64,000 bases of DNA, from positions 653,001 through 717,000 of the forward strand of contig NZ_OY781464.1 of assembly GCF_963676735.1 (NCBI RefSeq), written 5' to 3'. This document shows, piece after piece, positions 28,055-35,582 of this stretch (positions within the stretch are counted from its first letter, which is position 1; every line of letters begins with the position of its first letter). Under the pieces are notes generated by a model. It searched no databases, had not been told where the DNA came from, and saw nothing but the letters and a program-made list of their open reading frames with translations. This stretch comes from an uncultured Draconibacterium sp. (lineage in GTDB: Bacteria; Bacteroidota; Bacteroidia; Bacteroidales; Prolixibacteraceae). The translations under genes were made by a program, and so were the position numbers.

Positions 28055-28617
28055 AATATAGTGTATAACTCGTCTTTCATTAATTCATTTAAAATAGTAT
28101 AGAGCTTTTTACGTGCCCTGTAAAGTTTCACTTTTGTATTGCTTTCTGATAGCTTTGTTACTTTGCTAATCTCTTCAATCGACTGTTCCTCGAAATAATA
28201 TAAAAGTATTAGTGTATATTCATCTTCCGGTAATTTATCCATGGCGGCTTTAATAGCTTGTGCCCTGTTTTCTTCCGGAATTCCATCCATGTTCATTTCT
28301 TCAGCTTCATCGGCAATCTGCACATCATCGGTTGATGTAAAATGCATTTTCCTTTTTCTGACCTCCGAGATACAATTGTTGTACGTAATTCGGTAGAGCC
28401 AGGTCGAGAATTTTGCATTTCCTTTAAAGGTGTGCAACGATTTGTATGCCTTTATAAAACTCTCCTGTGCCATTTCCTCGGCGTCTTCACGATTTTTTAG
28501 AACTTTCATTGCAATGGAGAAAACGATATCCTGATATCTTTCCACGATATAAGAAAAGTAATTGGTCTGTCCGGCCTTTACTTTTTCTATGTAATAGATA
28601 TCGTCTTTTTGCTCCAT
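28051..28617 (-). CDS. ECF-type RNA polymerase sigma factor
   Basis: The 188-residue protein has sigma region 2 (YFSYIVERYQDIVFSIAMKVLKNREDAEEMAQESFIKAYKSL and STWLYRITYNNCISEVRKRK) and region 4 (LPEDEYTLILLYYFEEQSIEEISKVTKLSESNTKVKLYRARKKL). Regions 1.1 and 3 are missing, as is typical of ECF factors. The promoter-like element TTGTAACC-N15-CGTC ends only about 10 bp before the ATG, so the mRNA would be leaderless or nearly so. An identical element precedes the divergent gene at 28900. Autoregulation is strongly suggested. Confidence 0.92.
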   Translation of the reverse strand: MEQKDDIYYIEKVKAGQTNYFSYIVERYQDIVFSIAMKVLKNREDAEEMAQESFIKAYKSLHTFKGNAKFSTWLYRITYNNCISEVRKRKMHFTSTDDVQIADEAEEMNMDGIPEENRAQAIKAAMDKLPEDEYTLILLYYFEEQSIEEISKVTKLSESNTKVKLYRARKKLYTILNELMKDELYTIL

Positions 28618-28627
28618 TCGCTCTTTT

Positions 28628-28654
28628 GACGTGATAATGATTAGCAGGTTACAA
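28628..28654 (-). promoter_or_regulatory. Predicted ECF promoter of the sigma operon
   Basis: On the minus strand, TTGTAACC (28654-28647), a 15-nt spacer, then CGTC (28631-28628), continuing AAAAGAGCGAATG into the start codon. GTAAC/CGTC is the classical ECF -35/-10 form. Confidence 0.7.
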
Positions 28655-28668
28655 GTTACTAAGAAAAA

Positions 28669-28797
28669 ATTTCACGCAGATTACGCAGATAACGTAAATT
28701 CAATAATTTTAAAGGGAGAATGATACAAATTACGGATTTCATTTTTGTCTTATTATAGTATTAAAATCCGCGTTTATCTGCGATATCTGCGTGAAAT
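28669..28797. repeat. 129-bp MITE-like element with 26-bp terminal inverted repeats
   Basis: The left arm 28669-28694 (ATTTCACGCAGATTACGCAG...) and right arm 28771-28797 are inverted copies of about 26 bp with very few mismatches, around a 76-bp AT-rich core without an ORF. From memory, ACGCAGATTACGCAGAT-type sequences recur in Bacteroidota intergenic regions. The element sits exactly between the two ECF promoters. Confidence 0.6.
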
Positions 28798-28828
28798 GAT
28801 TCATCTTCAAGAAAAAAAACAGGAAAAG

Positions 28829-28855
28829 TTGTAACCGCAGAAACAATGTGGCGTC
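28829..28855 (+). promoter_or_regulatory. Predicted ECF promoter of the divergent small membrane gene
   Basis: TTGTAACC (28829-28836), a 15-nt spacer, then CGTC (28852-28855), followed by AAAAGAGCGAA exactly as upstream of the sigma gene. A start at 28846 would lie inside this element, so 28900 is the likelier start. Confidence 0.7.
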
Positions 28856-28899
28856 AAAAGAGCGAAAACAGAAATAAAAACAATTTAAAATTTAATATC

Positions 28900-29226
28900 A
28901 TGGAAGGATTATTTGTACCAATCGGTTTTTTTCTGGCAATTTTCGCCATCTTGTATGTTTACTGGACAACACGTACAAAAGAACGCCTGGCCTTAGTAGA
29001 AAAAGGGCTCGATGCCGGAATATTTAAAGGAGAATGTTCGCAGTTATCGCTGGTTAAATGGGGAATCTTTTTAATTGCAGTTGGATTAGGAGTAGTTGTA
29101 GGCTTTGCGTTATCAAACGTAATGAATGAGGTAGTTGCCTTCTTTACTGCAATACTTGTTCTTGGAGGACTTGGTTTAATTGTAGCTTACGTAATTACAT
29201 CTAAATTATTGAAGAATAAAGAATAG
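28900..29226 (+). CDS. Small three-helix membrane protein (DUF6249-like), ECF regulon member
   Basis: The protein is 108 residues from ATG 28900 (MEGLFVPIGFFLAIFAILYVYW). It has three TM helices (near 3-22, 50-70 and 75-100) and a charged loop TTRTKERLALVEKGLDAGIF. The fold resembles small Bacteroidota proteins annotated DUF6249, recalled from memory with moderate certainty. An in-frame ATG at 28846 is rejected because the predicted ECF -10 box overlaps that region. It probably belongs to the envelope-stress regulon of the adjacent sigma factor. Confidence 0.7.
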   Translation: MEGLFVPIGFFLAIFAILYVYWTTRTKERLALVEKGLDAGIFKGECSQLSLVKWGIFLIAVGLGVVVGFALSNVMNEVVAFFTAILVLGGLGLIVAYVITSKLLKNKE

Positions 29227-29247
29227 TAAAAAAGAGAAGATCGTAGA

Positions 29248-29283
29248 AAAAGCGGATGAGCCTGAGAACTCATCCGCTTTTTT
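29248..29283. terminator. Bidirectional intrinsic terminator
   Basis: A perfect 13-bp stem AAAAGCGGATGAG (29248-29260) pairs with 29269-29281 around an 8-nt loop. T and A runs flank it, serving the small membrane gene and the convergent M64 peptidase gene. Confidence 0.9.
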
Positions 29284-29284
29284 G

Positions 29285-30559
29285 CTATTCCGAATAAAAG
29301 CGGATAACTCTTCGAATAGCTTCCTGGCACACCGGGCAAAAACCTTCGGCTTCGTTGCTTTTCATCTGGCAATCAATATAAGGACTATAAATTCCTTCAG
29401 CCATGTAGCCACCTCCTTCGTAAACACCAACGGTATTTTTATATTTATTTTTTCGTGGTGTTGGAACCGGAGTGTCTGAGTCTATCATGTTTTTCCATTT
29501 TTTATCAAAATCAACCAAAGTTGTTATGTTGGGTTCCCACGGTTCAATCTCAAGGTTATAGAAATCTTCGTACGCTACTGCCGAGTTGTAGTATTCGTCT
29601 CCTAAACCGGCAAAACCATGACCAAATTCATGTACAAAAACCTGTTTGCTTAACTCGTTATCGGCAGTACATACCGAAACAAAGTTGTAAAATCCACCGC
29701 CGCCGTAACGTTCGGTATTTACCAGCACATAAATTTGGTCGTAAGGAACACAGGCCGCCGCATCGTAAACGGGTTTCATGTCGGCAGTAGTCAGGTAGCG
29801 CGGCAAATCGAAGGTGTAATAGCTGGTATTAAAATAAGTGTTTTTGTAAATGTGTTCGCCCGGCACATCGGTTCCTGATTCTGCCGACGGCGCAAAAACG
29901 GCACACACATTAAAGTGTTCTTTTTCCGACTTGAATGGCTCTGTATCGAACAAATAGCCCGAAACCTTTGCCGCATCATCATAAAAATCTTCCATTTCGG
30001 CAGCCGTGTAACCTTCAGCCAAAATAACAATGTCAACTTTTTTTGCCGGATCGCCGTTTTTAACAATGTCTTTGGTTTTAAAATCAGGTGTGTCTTCTTT
30101 TAAAATAAAATAATCTTTTGGATTGATATCAGTTTCAAAAATTGTTTCAAAAGTTCCGTCCCACTGACGGGCATCAATTTCCAAACGTACATCGTGTTTC
30201 GGAAAGGGGAAAAGTGCAGCCTGGTAAAAGGTTTTGTTGCCGGTTTTTGCATCGGCTGTAGTTTGCCATTCCTGAAACAGGGTACTAAAACCTTTGCTGT
30301 AAATCAGTTCGTTGGTTTTCAAATCGAAAACCCGATAGCGATAACTTCCGTAATTAAAGCTATCAATGAGATTGGTTTTTGAGCCGCCCCAATAGGGTTC
30401 TTCTTTTATTTGTTGCGGGTAAACAACAACTTCGTCCTTATTTCCACCCAGCAGAAAATCAAAACGCAGGGTATTGTTTTTAAAATGGGTGTTATAATGG
30501 TGTTGAGCCAGGCCCATAAATGGCAATAGAAAAAGAATAACAGAAAACTTCAGCTTCAT
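29285..30559 (-). CDS. Secreted M64-family zinc metallopeptidase (IgA peptidase M64-like)
   Basis: The protein is 424 residues from the ATG at 30559, which gives the signal peptide MKLKFSVILFLLPFMGLAQ. An N-terminal beta domain is followed by the M64 peptidase domain, with VDIVILAEGYTAAEM and the zinc motif HEFGHGFAGLGDEYY. The C-terminal MKSNEAEGFCPVCQEAIRRVIRFY is also typical of the family. Cleavage targets are unknown; named members include IgA proteases of gut Bacteroidota relatives. It is probably periplasmic or outer-membrane associated. Confidence 0.88.
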   Translation of the reverse strand: MKLKFSVILFLLPFMGLAQHHYNTHFKNNTLRFDFLLGGNKDEVVVYPQQIKEEPYWGGSKTNLIDSFNYGSYRYRVFDLKTNELIYSKGFSTLFQEWQTTADAKTGNKTFYQAALFPFPKHDVRLEIDARQWDGTFETIFETDINPKDYFILKEDTPDFKTKDIVKNGDPAKKVDIVILAEGYTAAEMEDFYDDAAKVSGYLFDTEPFKSEKEHFNVCAVFAPSAESGTDVPGEHIYKNTYFNTSYYTFDLPRYLTTADMKPVYDAAACVPYDQIYVLVNTERYGGGGFYNFVSVCTADNELSKQVFVHEFGHGFAGLGDEYYNSAVAYEDFYNLEIEPWEPNITTLVDFDKKWKNMIDSDTPVPTPRKNKYKNTVGVYEGGGYMAEGIYSPYIDCQMKSNEAEGFCPVCQEAIRRVIRFYSE

Positions 30560-30614
30560 TTTACAACGGTTTATTATTTTTGGCTTAAAATAAGAAATTA
30601 AAGGACAATAAAAC

Positions 30615-31931
30615 ATGAGATCGGTTTTTAAACTTTTGCTTGAATATTTTCGGGAGTTTGGAGGAAGTGAATTTTGGGTGAAACCAACAGCCGCGATAAT
30701 TACCATGTTAATTATTTTTTTTGTGGCCTGGCTTGCTCATTTTATCACCAGACAGGTTTTGGTACGTATCGTGGTTCGTATAGCAAAACGAACTAAAACA
30801 ACCTGGGACGATATACTGGTTGGTAATAAACTTTTTAATGGGCTGGCTCATTTGGTGCCTGCGTTTATAATTTTATATACCGCAAATTTTTCATTTCCGG
30901 TGCTGCACCAGGAACTCAGTGAGCTGGAGCCAGAAGTATTGGCCGAGCTAAGTAAGGATCATTACTTTAAACTGGCCGGTTTTCTCATAAAAATTGCCAA
31001 AATTTATTTTACAATTATTATTGTTTTTGTGGCCAACTCGGTGCTGAATTCTGGTATGGAAATATACAACACCACCGAATATTCGCATCATCGCCCGATA
31101 AAAGGATACATTCAGCTCATTAAAATTCTGGTTTATTTTATGGCTGGTATTATGGTGCTTGCCGTATTACTTAACCGAAATCCAACCGTTTTGTTAACCG
31201 GTTTGGGAGCCATGGCTGCAGTTTTGCTACTAGTTTTTAAGGATACAATTCTGGGCTTCGTGGCGTCAATACAACTTTCGGCCAACGACATGGTTAAAAT
31301 TGGCGATTGGATTGAAATGCCCAGTCATAAGGCGGATGGTACAGTTATCGATATTACCTTAAACACAGTAAAAGTTCAGAACTGGGATAAAACCATCTCA
31401 ACCATACCAACTTATGCTTTGGTGGCCGAATCGTTCTATAACTGGAAAGGAATGGAAGAATCGGGCGGAAGACGCATCAAACGTTCGGTAGCCATTGATA
31501 CCAATACCATTAAATTTTGCGATGCAGCCATGTTGAGTCGTTTCGAGAAGTTTGATCTTATACGCGACTATGTTCGTGAAAAAGAACAAGAGCTGAAAGA
31601 ATACAATAAGGGGAAAAATCTGGCAGAAGAAGATTACATCAGTGGCCGGCATCAAACCAATGTGGGTATATTCAGGAAATACCTGGAAGTATATTTACGT
31701 CAGCATCCTAAAATAAAACAAGACCTAACATTCTTGGTGCGTCAACTTGCACCGCAGGGTAAAGGTTTGCCTATCGAGATTTATGTGTTTAGCAACGATC
31801 AGGCCTGGGCAAATTACGAAGCCATTCAAGCCGATATTTTTGATCATATTTTTGCGGTGATTCCAGAATTTGAACTTCGGGTTTTCCAGGAGCCTACCGG
31901 TGCAGATATCGAAAAAATAGGTATTCGCTAG
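30615..31931 (+). CDS. MscS-family mechanosensitive ion channel
   Basis: The 438-residue protein has four to five TM helices. The pore-lining helix and MscS beta domain are seen in VLLTGLGAMAAVLLLVFKDTILGFVASIQLSANDMVKIGDWIEM and VDITLNTVKVQNWDKTISTIPTYALV. A long C-terminal cytoplasmic domain follows. It resembles the YbdG group more than the short E. coli MscS, given the domain after the beta barrel (NWKGMEESGGRRIKRSVAID). It should release solutes on hypo-osmotic shock. Confidence 0.9.
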   Translation: MRSVFKLLLEYFREFGGSEFWVKPTAAIITMLIIFFVAWLAHFITRQVLVRIVVRIAKRTKTTWDDILVGNKLFNGLAHLVPAFIILYTANFSFPVLHQELSELEPEVLAELSKDHYFKLAGFLIKIAKIYFTIIIVFVANSVLNSGMEIYNTTEYSHHRPIKGYIQLIKILVYFMAGIMVLAVLLNRNPTVLLTGLGAMAAVLLLVFKDTILGFVASIQLSANDMVKIGDWIEMPSHKADGTVIDITLNTVKVQNWDKTISTIPTYALVAESFYNWKGMEESGGRRIKRSVAIDTNTIKFCDAAMLSRFEKFDLIRDYVREKEQELKEYNKGKNLAEEDYISGRHQTNVGIFRKYLEVYLRQHPKIKQDLTFLVRQLAPQGKGLPIEIYVFSNDQAWANYEAIQADIFDHIFAVIPEFELRVFQEPTGADIEKIGIR

Positions 31932-32038
31932 GAAGTTTTTTGCGGTTTTTTGTGTATTTCGCATATAATCTGAAATTTGCATATTGTAAGTATTTATATG
32001 TTTTTTAGCATCACAGATTAGTAATTGTGAATTTTGTC

Positions 32039-32046
32039 TACATTTG
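32039..32046 (+). promoter_or_regulatory. Bacteroidota -7 box for first Lrp gene
   Basis: TACATTTG matches TANNTTTG, 37 bp before the ATG at 32083. The -33 element is not clear. Confidence 0.5.
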
Positions 32047-32082
32047 TGCTATAATTTGAAACTAACTCAGAAAATTTGAAGC

Positions 32083-32568
32083 ATGAAGTCGAATGATTAT
32101 TTAGAAGAAAGACCAGCAGATATTGATGAGCTGGATGAAAAAATATTAAAGCTTATTACAAAAAACGCCCGAATTCCATTCTTAGAAGTTGCTCGTGAAT
32201 GTGGTGTGTCAGGTGCTGCCATCCATCAGCGGGTACAACGTTTATTAAATATAGGTGTGGTGCATGGCAGTGAGTTCGTGGTTAGCCCGCAAAAACTTGG
32301 TTATAATACCTGTGCTTATATGGGGATTTACCTCGATAAGGCCAAATATCATACTCAGGTGGCAGAGGCATTAAGAAATATACCCGAAGTAGTTGAATGT
32401 CATTACACAACGGGTGCTTATGCTATTTTTGTAAAAATACAAACTAAAACGAATAAACACCTTAAGCGTTTGATTGATGAGCAACTTCAGGATATTGAAG
32501 GAATTGCCCGAACCGAGACTTTTATTTCGCTTGAAATGGATTTTAAACGACAAGTTCCTATAAAATAG
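32083..32568 (+). CDS. Lrp/AsnC-family transcriptional regulator
   Basis: The 161-residue protein has an N-terminal winged helix-turn-helix (LDEKILKLITKNARIPFLEVARECGVSGAAIHQRVQRL) and a C-terminal RAM ligand-binding domain (GAYAIFVKIQTKTNKHLKRLIDEQLQDIEGIARTETFISLEM). It is a close paralogue of the regulator at 34308; the two flank amtB. It probably responds to an amino acid. Control of amtB is a reasonable inference from position. Confidence 0.92.
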   Translation: MKSNDYLEERPADIDELDEKILKLITKNARIPFLEVARECGVSGAAIHQRVQRLLNIGVVHGSEFVVSPQKLGYNTCAYMGIYLDKAKYHTQVAEALRNIPEVVECHYTTGAYAIFVKIQTKTNKHLKRLIDEQLQDIEGIARTETFISLEMDFKRQVPIK

Positions 32569-32599
32569 AAAAAGGCCGGTTTTTACCGGCCTTTTTTTT
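32569..32599. terminator. Bidirectional intrinsic terminator between Lrp gene and amtB
   Basis: The stem AAAAAGGCCGGT (32569-32580) pairs with 32585-32596 around a 4-nt loop, with T runs on both strands. It serves the convergent lrp-like and amtB genes. Confidence 0.9.
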
Positions 32600-32616
32600 C
32601 GCAAATAATTTACTTC

Positions 32617-33945
32617 TTATTCTTCTGTATATACAAAATTGTATGACTCGTCATGCTGACTGATATCCAATCCAACCTTTTCACCGTGAGGAGAAATACG
32701 CAATGGAACGATAAGATCGGTAATTTTGTACATCAACATTGAACCACCAAATGTAAACACCCCAACAATAACAAGTGCCAGCAGGTGATAAAGGAAAGTG
32801 GTAATTTCGCCGTGAATCAAACCAACTTCGTTGGCAAATACTGCGGTGAAAATCATACCGGTAATACCTCCCATTCCGTGAGCAGGAAATACATCAAGCG
32901 TATCGTCTAATTTTGATTTTGTGCGTAAAGTAATAGCGTAGTTACTAACAATAGCTGCAATTACTCCAATAAAAATACTTGATCCGACATTTACAAAACC
33001 GGCAGCAGGTGTAATGGCAACCAAACCAACAACTAAACCAATTGCAGCACCAACTGCAGATGGCTTTTTGCCTTGAGCTGCATCGTAGAATATCCAGGTT
33101 AACATTGCTGCTGCTGATGCCGTATTGGTATTTACCAATGCCGAAGCTGCAATCGAGTCGGCAGCCAGAGCCGATCCGGCATTAAACCCGAACCAACCAA
33201 ACCATAACATACCTGCACCAAGTAAAATATACGGAATATTCGCTGGTTTAAATTCTTTATTGGCATCTTTTCTTCTGCCCAGGAATATTGCACCGGCGAG
33301 TGCTGCAAATCCGGCCGACATATGTACCACTGTACCTCCGGCAAAGTCAAGAACACCCCAGTTACGCAGAAAACCATTCGGATGCCAGGTCCAGTGCGCC
33401 AAAGGAGCATAAATAAAAATAATAAATAATACCATAAAAAGCATGTAAGCTCTAAAACGCACTCTTCCTGCAAAAGAACCTGTAATAAGAGCCGGTGTAA
33501 TAATGGCAAATTTTAGTTGGAACATGGCAAATACTGCAAACGGAAATGTTGGCGCAAAATCGGGGTGAGTTCCACCGCCAACGCCTTTAAACATAAAGAA
33601 TGTAAGCGGATTTCCGAATAAACCAAAGCCTTCGGCTCCAATACTATCTCCAAAGGCGATGCTAAAGCCTACAACAACCCATAAAACACTTACTATTCCC
33701 ATAGCAATAAAACTTTGCAGCATTGTTGAAATAATGTTTCTCGACTGAATCATACCTCCATAAAAGAAAGCCAGACCCGGTGTCATAAGAAGCACCAATC
33801 CTGTGGCTGTTAACATCCATGCTGTGTCACCGGCATCAAGATCTGCAATATTAATATCGCCGACGCCAGACGGGATAATTACGCCCAAAAAAGCGACAAA
33901 TACCAGAAGGGCTAAAATAAACCACCAACTTGTTGAATTTTTCAT
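32617..33945 (-). CDS. amtB: Ammonium transporter
   Basis: The 442-residue protein has about eleven to twelve TM helices, starting with a signal-like helix. It shows the Amt features GLAFFYGGMIQSRN, APLAHWTWHPNGFL (conserved pore His) and VFPAHGMGGITGMIF (second pore His). It imports ammonium or ammonia across the inner membrane. No glnK/PII gene is adjacent, which is unusual because amtB is often paired with glnK. Two Lrp paralogues lie on either side instead. Confidence 0.95.
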   Translation of the reverse strand: MKNSTSWWFILALLVFVAFLGVIIPSGVGDINIADLDAGDTAWMLTATGLVLLMTPGLAFFYGGMIQSRNIISTMLQSFIAMGIVSVLWVVVGFSIAFGDSIGAEGFGLFGNPLTFFMFKGVGGGTHPDFAPTFPFAVFAMFQLKFAIITPALITGSFAGRVRFRAYMLFMVLFIIFIYAPLAHWTWHPNGFLRNWGVLDFAGGTVVHMSAGFAALAGAIFLGRRKDANKEFKPANIPYILLGAGMLWFGWFGFNAGSALAADSIAASALVNTNTASAAAMLTWIFYDAAQGKKPSAVGAAIGLVVGLVAITPAAGFVNVGSSIFIGVIAAIVSNYAITLRTKSKLDDTLDVFPAHGMGGITGMIFTAVFANEVGLIHGEITTFLYHLLALVIVGVFTFGGSMLMYKITDLIVPLRISPHGEKVGLDISQHDESYNFVYTEE

Positions 33946-34307
33946 TTCTATTTAATTTTAAGGTTACTTGCAATTAAGTCTGCCCAGCATATTAAGGTTT
34001 CATTTTTATTACAAAAATGAATGCTGCAAAACGTGCTGAATCCTGTTTTAAAATGTCTGTTGTTAGATTTTTATTGCTGTCTGTTTGATAAAAATCTGAG
34101 ATAAAAGTATTAAATCAATCTTTTAAACGGCAATAAAATAGAAAAATGAAAGAATAATAATAGGTAAATTAACAAACTGATAATGTTTTGGTGATTTTGA
34201 AAGGTTCTGGCATTTTTGTTTTCATTTTGTTACTATAATGTTTTACAGTTAACAATACTATTGAATAATGATAGATTTTTGATATTTTTGTAGAAAAATG
34301 TTACAAT
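33946..34307. other. 362-bp divergent regulatory region between amtB and second Lrp gene
   Basis: The region is AT-rich and has no ORF. It holds a 9-bp hairpin (TTCATTTTT/AAAAATGAA, 33999-34021) in the amtB leader or promoter, and a Bacteroidota promoter for the plus-strand Lrp gene: ATTG near 34260, 19-20 bp before TATTTTTG at 34283-34290. Nothing else is evident. Confidence 0.55.
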
Positions 34308-34775
34308 ATGACTTTAAGAAATAATTTGGATGATTGGGATTTAAAAATTCTGGATATTATAACCAAAAATGCGCGTATACCTTTTAAAGATGTGGCCAAA
34401 GAAGTAGGGATTTCGCGTGCTGCTGTTCATCAGCGCGTTAACCGAATGGTTGATCTTGAAGTGATTGTTGGAAGCGGTTATCACATTAGTCCCAAAAAAG
34501 TTGACTTTAAAACATGTACTTATATCGGAATCTTTCTTGAAAAAGGAGGTTTGTTTAGTGAGGTGGTTAAAGAGTTGGAAAAAATTCCGGAAATTGTTGA
34601 ATGCCATTACACCACCGGAGCGTATGCCATTTTTATTAAGGTGTACGCAAAAGATAATGAGCACCTTAAGAATATTTTAAGTGGCGATATTCAGAAGATT
34701 CACGGGGTGGCAAGTACAGAAACCTTTATTTCGTTAGAAGAATCATTTAAAAGAACAATTCCGGTTCATTCCTGA
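34308..34775 (+). CDS. Lrp/AsnC-family transcriptional regulator (paralogue)
   Basis: The 155-residue protein has the same layout as the regulator at 32083: winged HTH LDIITKNARIPFKDVAKEVGISRAAVHQRVNRM and RAM domain GAYAIFIKVYAKDNEHLKNILSGDIQKIHGVASTETFISLEE. The pair clearly arose by duplication. Its 3' end overlaps the convergent rlmB gene by 10 bp. It is divergent from amtB across the regulatory region, the classic arrangement for a local regulator. Confidence 0.92.
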   Translation: MTLRNNLDDWDLKILDIITKNARIPFKDVAKEVGISRAAVHQRVNRMVDLEVIVGSGYHISPKKVDFKTCTYIGIFLEKGGLFSEVVKELEKIPEIVECHYTTGAYAIFIKVYAKDNEHLKNILSGDIQKIHGVASTETFISLEESFKRTIPVHS

Positions 34776-35521
34776 TTTCTTTGTCGTACTGCCTCGTAGA
34801 TCATTAGTGCAGCTGAAACGGAAACATTTAGAGATTCGATTTTGCCCAGAATCGGAATTTTTAGCTGCTCATCTGTAATTTTTAAAATTTGCGGTGAAAT
34901 ACCGGTATCTTCAGCGCCCATTACAATGGCAATTGGTGTTTTCATGTCTGAATCGGAATAAAGTTTTGTTCCTTTTTCGGTGGCAGCAACAAGGTTAATG
35001 CCCGAGTCTTTTAAAAAACGCAGCGTGTGATATAAGTTGTTGGTTTTACAAATGGGAATGTTGTGAATAGCCCCGGCGGAGGTTTTAACTGCATCTGCTC
35101 CAATTCTGGCCATTCCTTTTTCTGGTATAATAATGGCGTGTACACCGGCACATTCAGCCGAACGGGCAATTGCTCCAAAGTTTCTCACATCGGTAATTTG
35201 GTCGAGAACCAGGAGCAAAGGAGTTTCTCCTTTTTCAAATATTCCCGGAACAAGTGTTTCAATATTGTCAAATTCAATTGGCGAAACAAAAGCCAAAACT
35301 CCCTGGTGGTTTTTTCGGGTTATCCGGTTTATTTTTTCAACAGGCACATATTGGATTGCAATTCCATTTTCTTTTAACAGCTCCTGAAGTTCGAGAATGA
35401 GCTCGTTGCGAAGGCCTTTTTTTATAAGAACTTTATCTATTGTTTTACCTTTCTTTATGGCTTCAATTAAGGCTCTTGTGCCAAATAAAAAATCTTCTTT
35501 ATTTATTGTTCTGTTTTTCAT
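34766..35521 (-). CDS. rlmB: SpoU-type 23S rRNA 2'-O-methyltransferase
   Basis: The protein is 251 residues from the ATG at 35521 (MKNRTINKEDFLFGTRALIEAI). It has a SpoU substrate-binding N-domain and a SPOUT knot with DQITDVRNFGAIARSAECAG, VMGAEDTGISPQIL and IPILGKIESLNVSVSAALMIYEAVRQR. It should methylate the ribose of G2251 in 23S rRNA from S-adenosylmethionine. An in-frame ATG 24 bp upstream is possible but adds a non-conserved extension. Confidence 0.9.
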   Translation of the reverse strand: MKNRTINKEDFLFGTRALIEAIKKGKTIDKVLIKKGLRNELILELQELLKENGIAIQYVPVEKINRITRKNHQGVLAFVSPIEFDNIETLVPGIFEKGETPLLLVLDQITDVRNFGAIARSAECAGVHAIIIPEKGMARIGADAVKTSAGAIHNIPICKTNNLYHTLRFLKDSGINLVAATEKGTKLYSDSDMKTPIAIVMGAEDTGISPQILKITDEQLKIPILGKIESLNVSVSAALMIYEAVRQRNQE

Positions 35522-35582
35522 GATATAGGAATTGTTTATTTTCAATAGTGTTTGGCAAATCTACCTTTCAGAGTTTTAAAAC

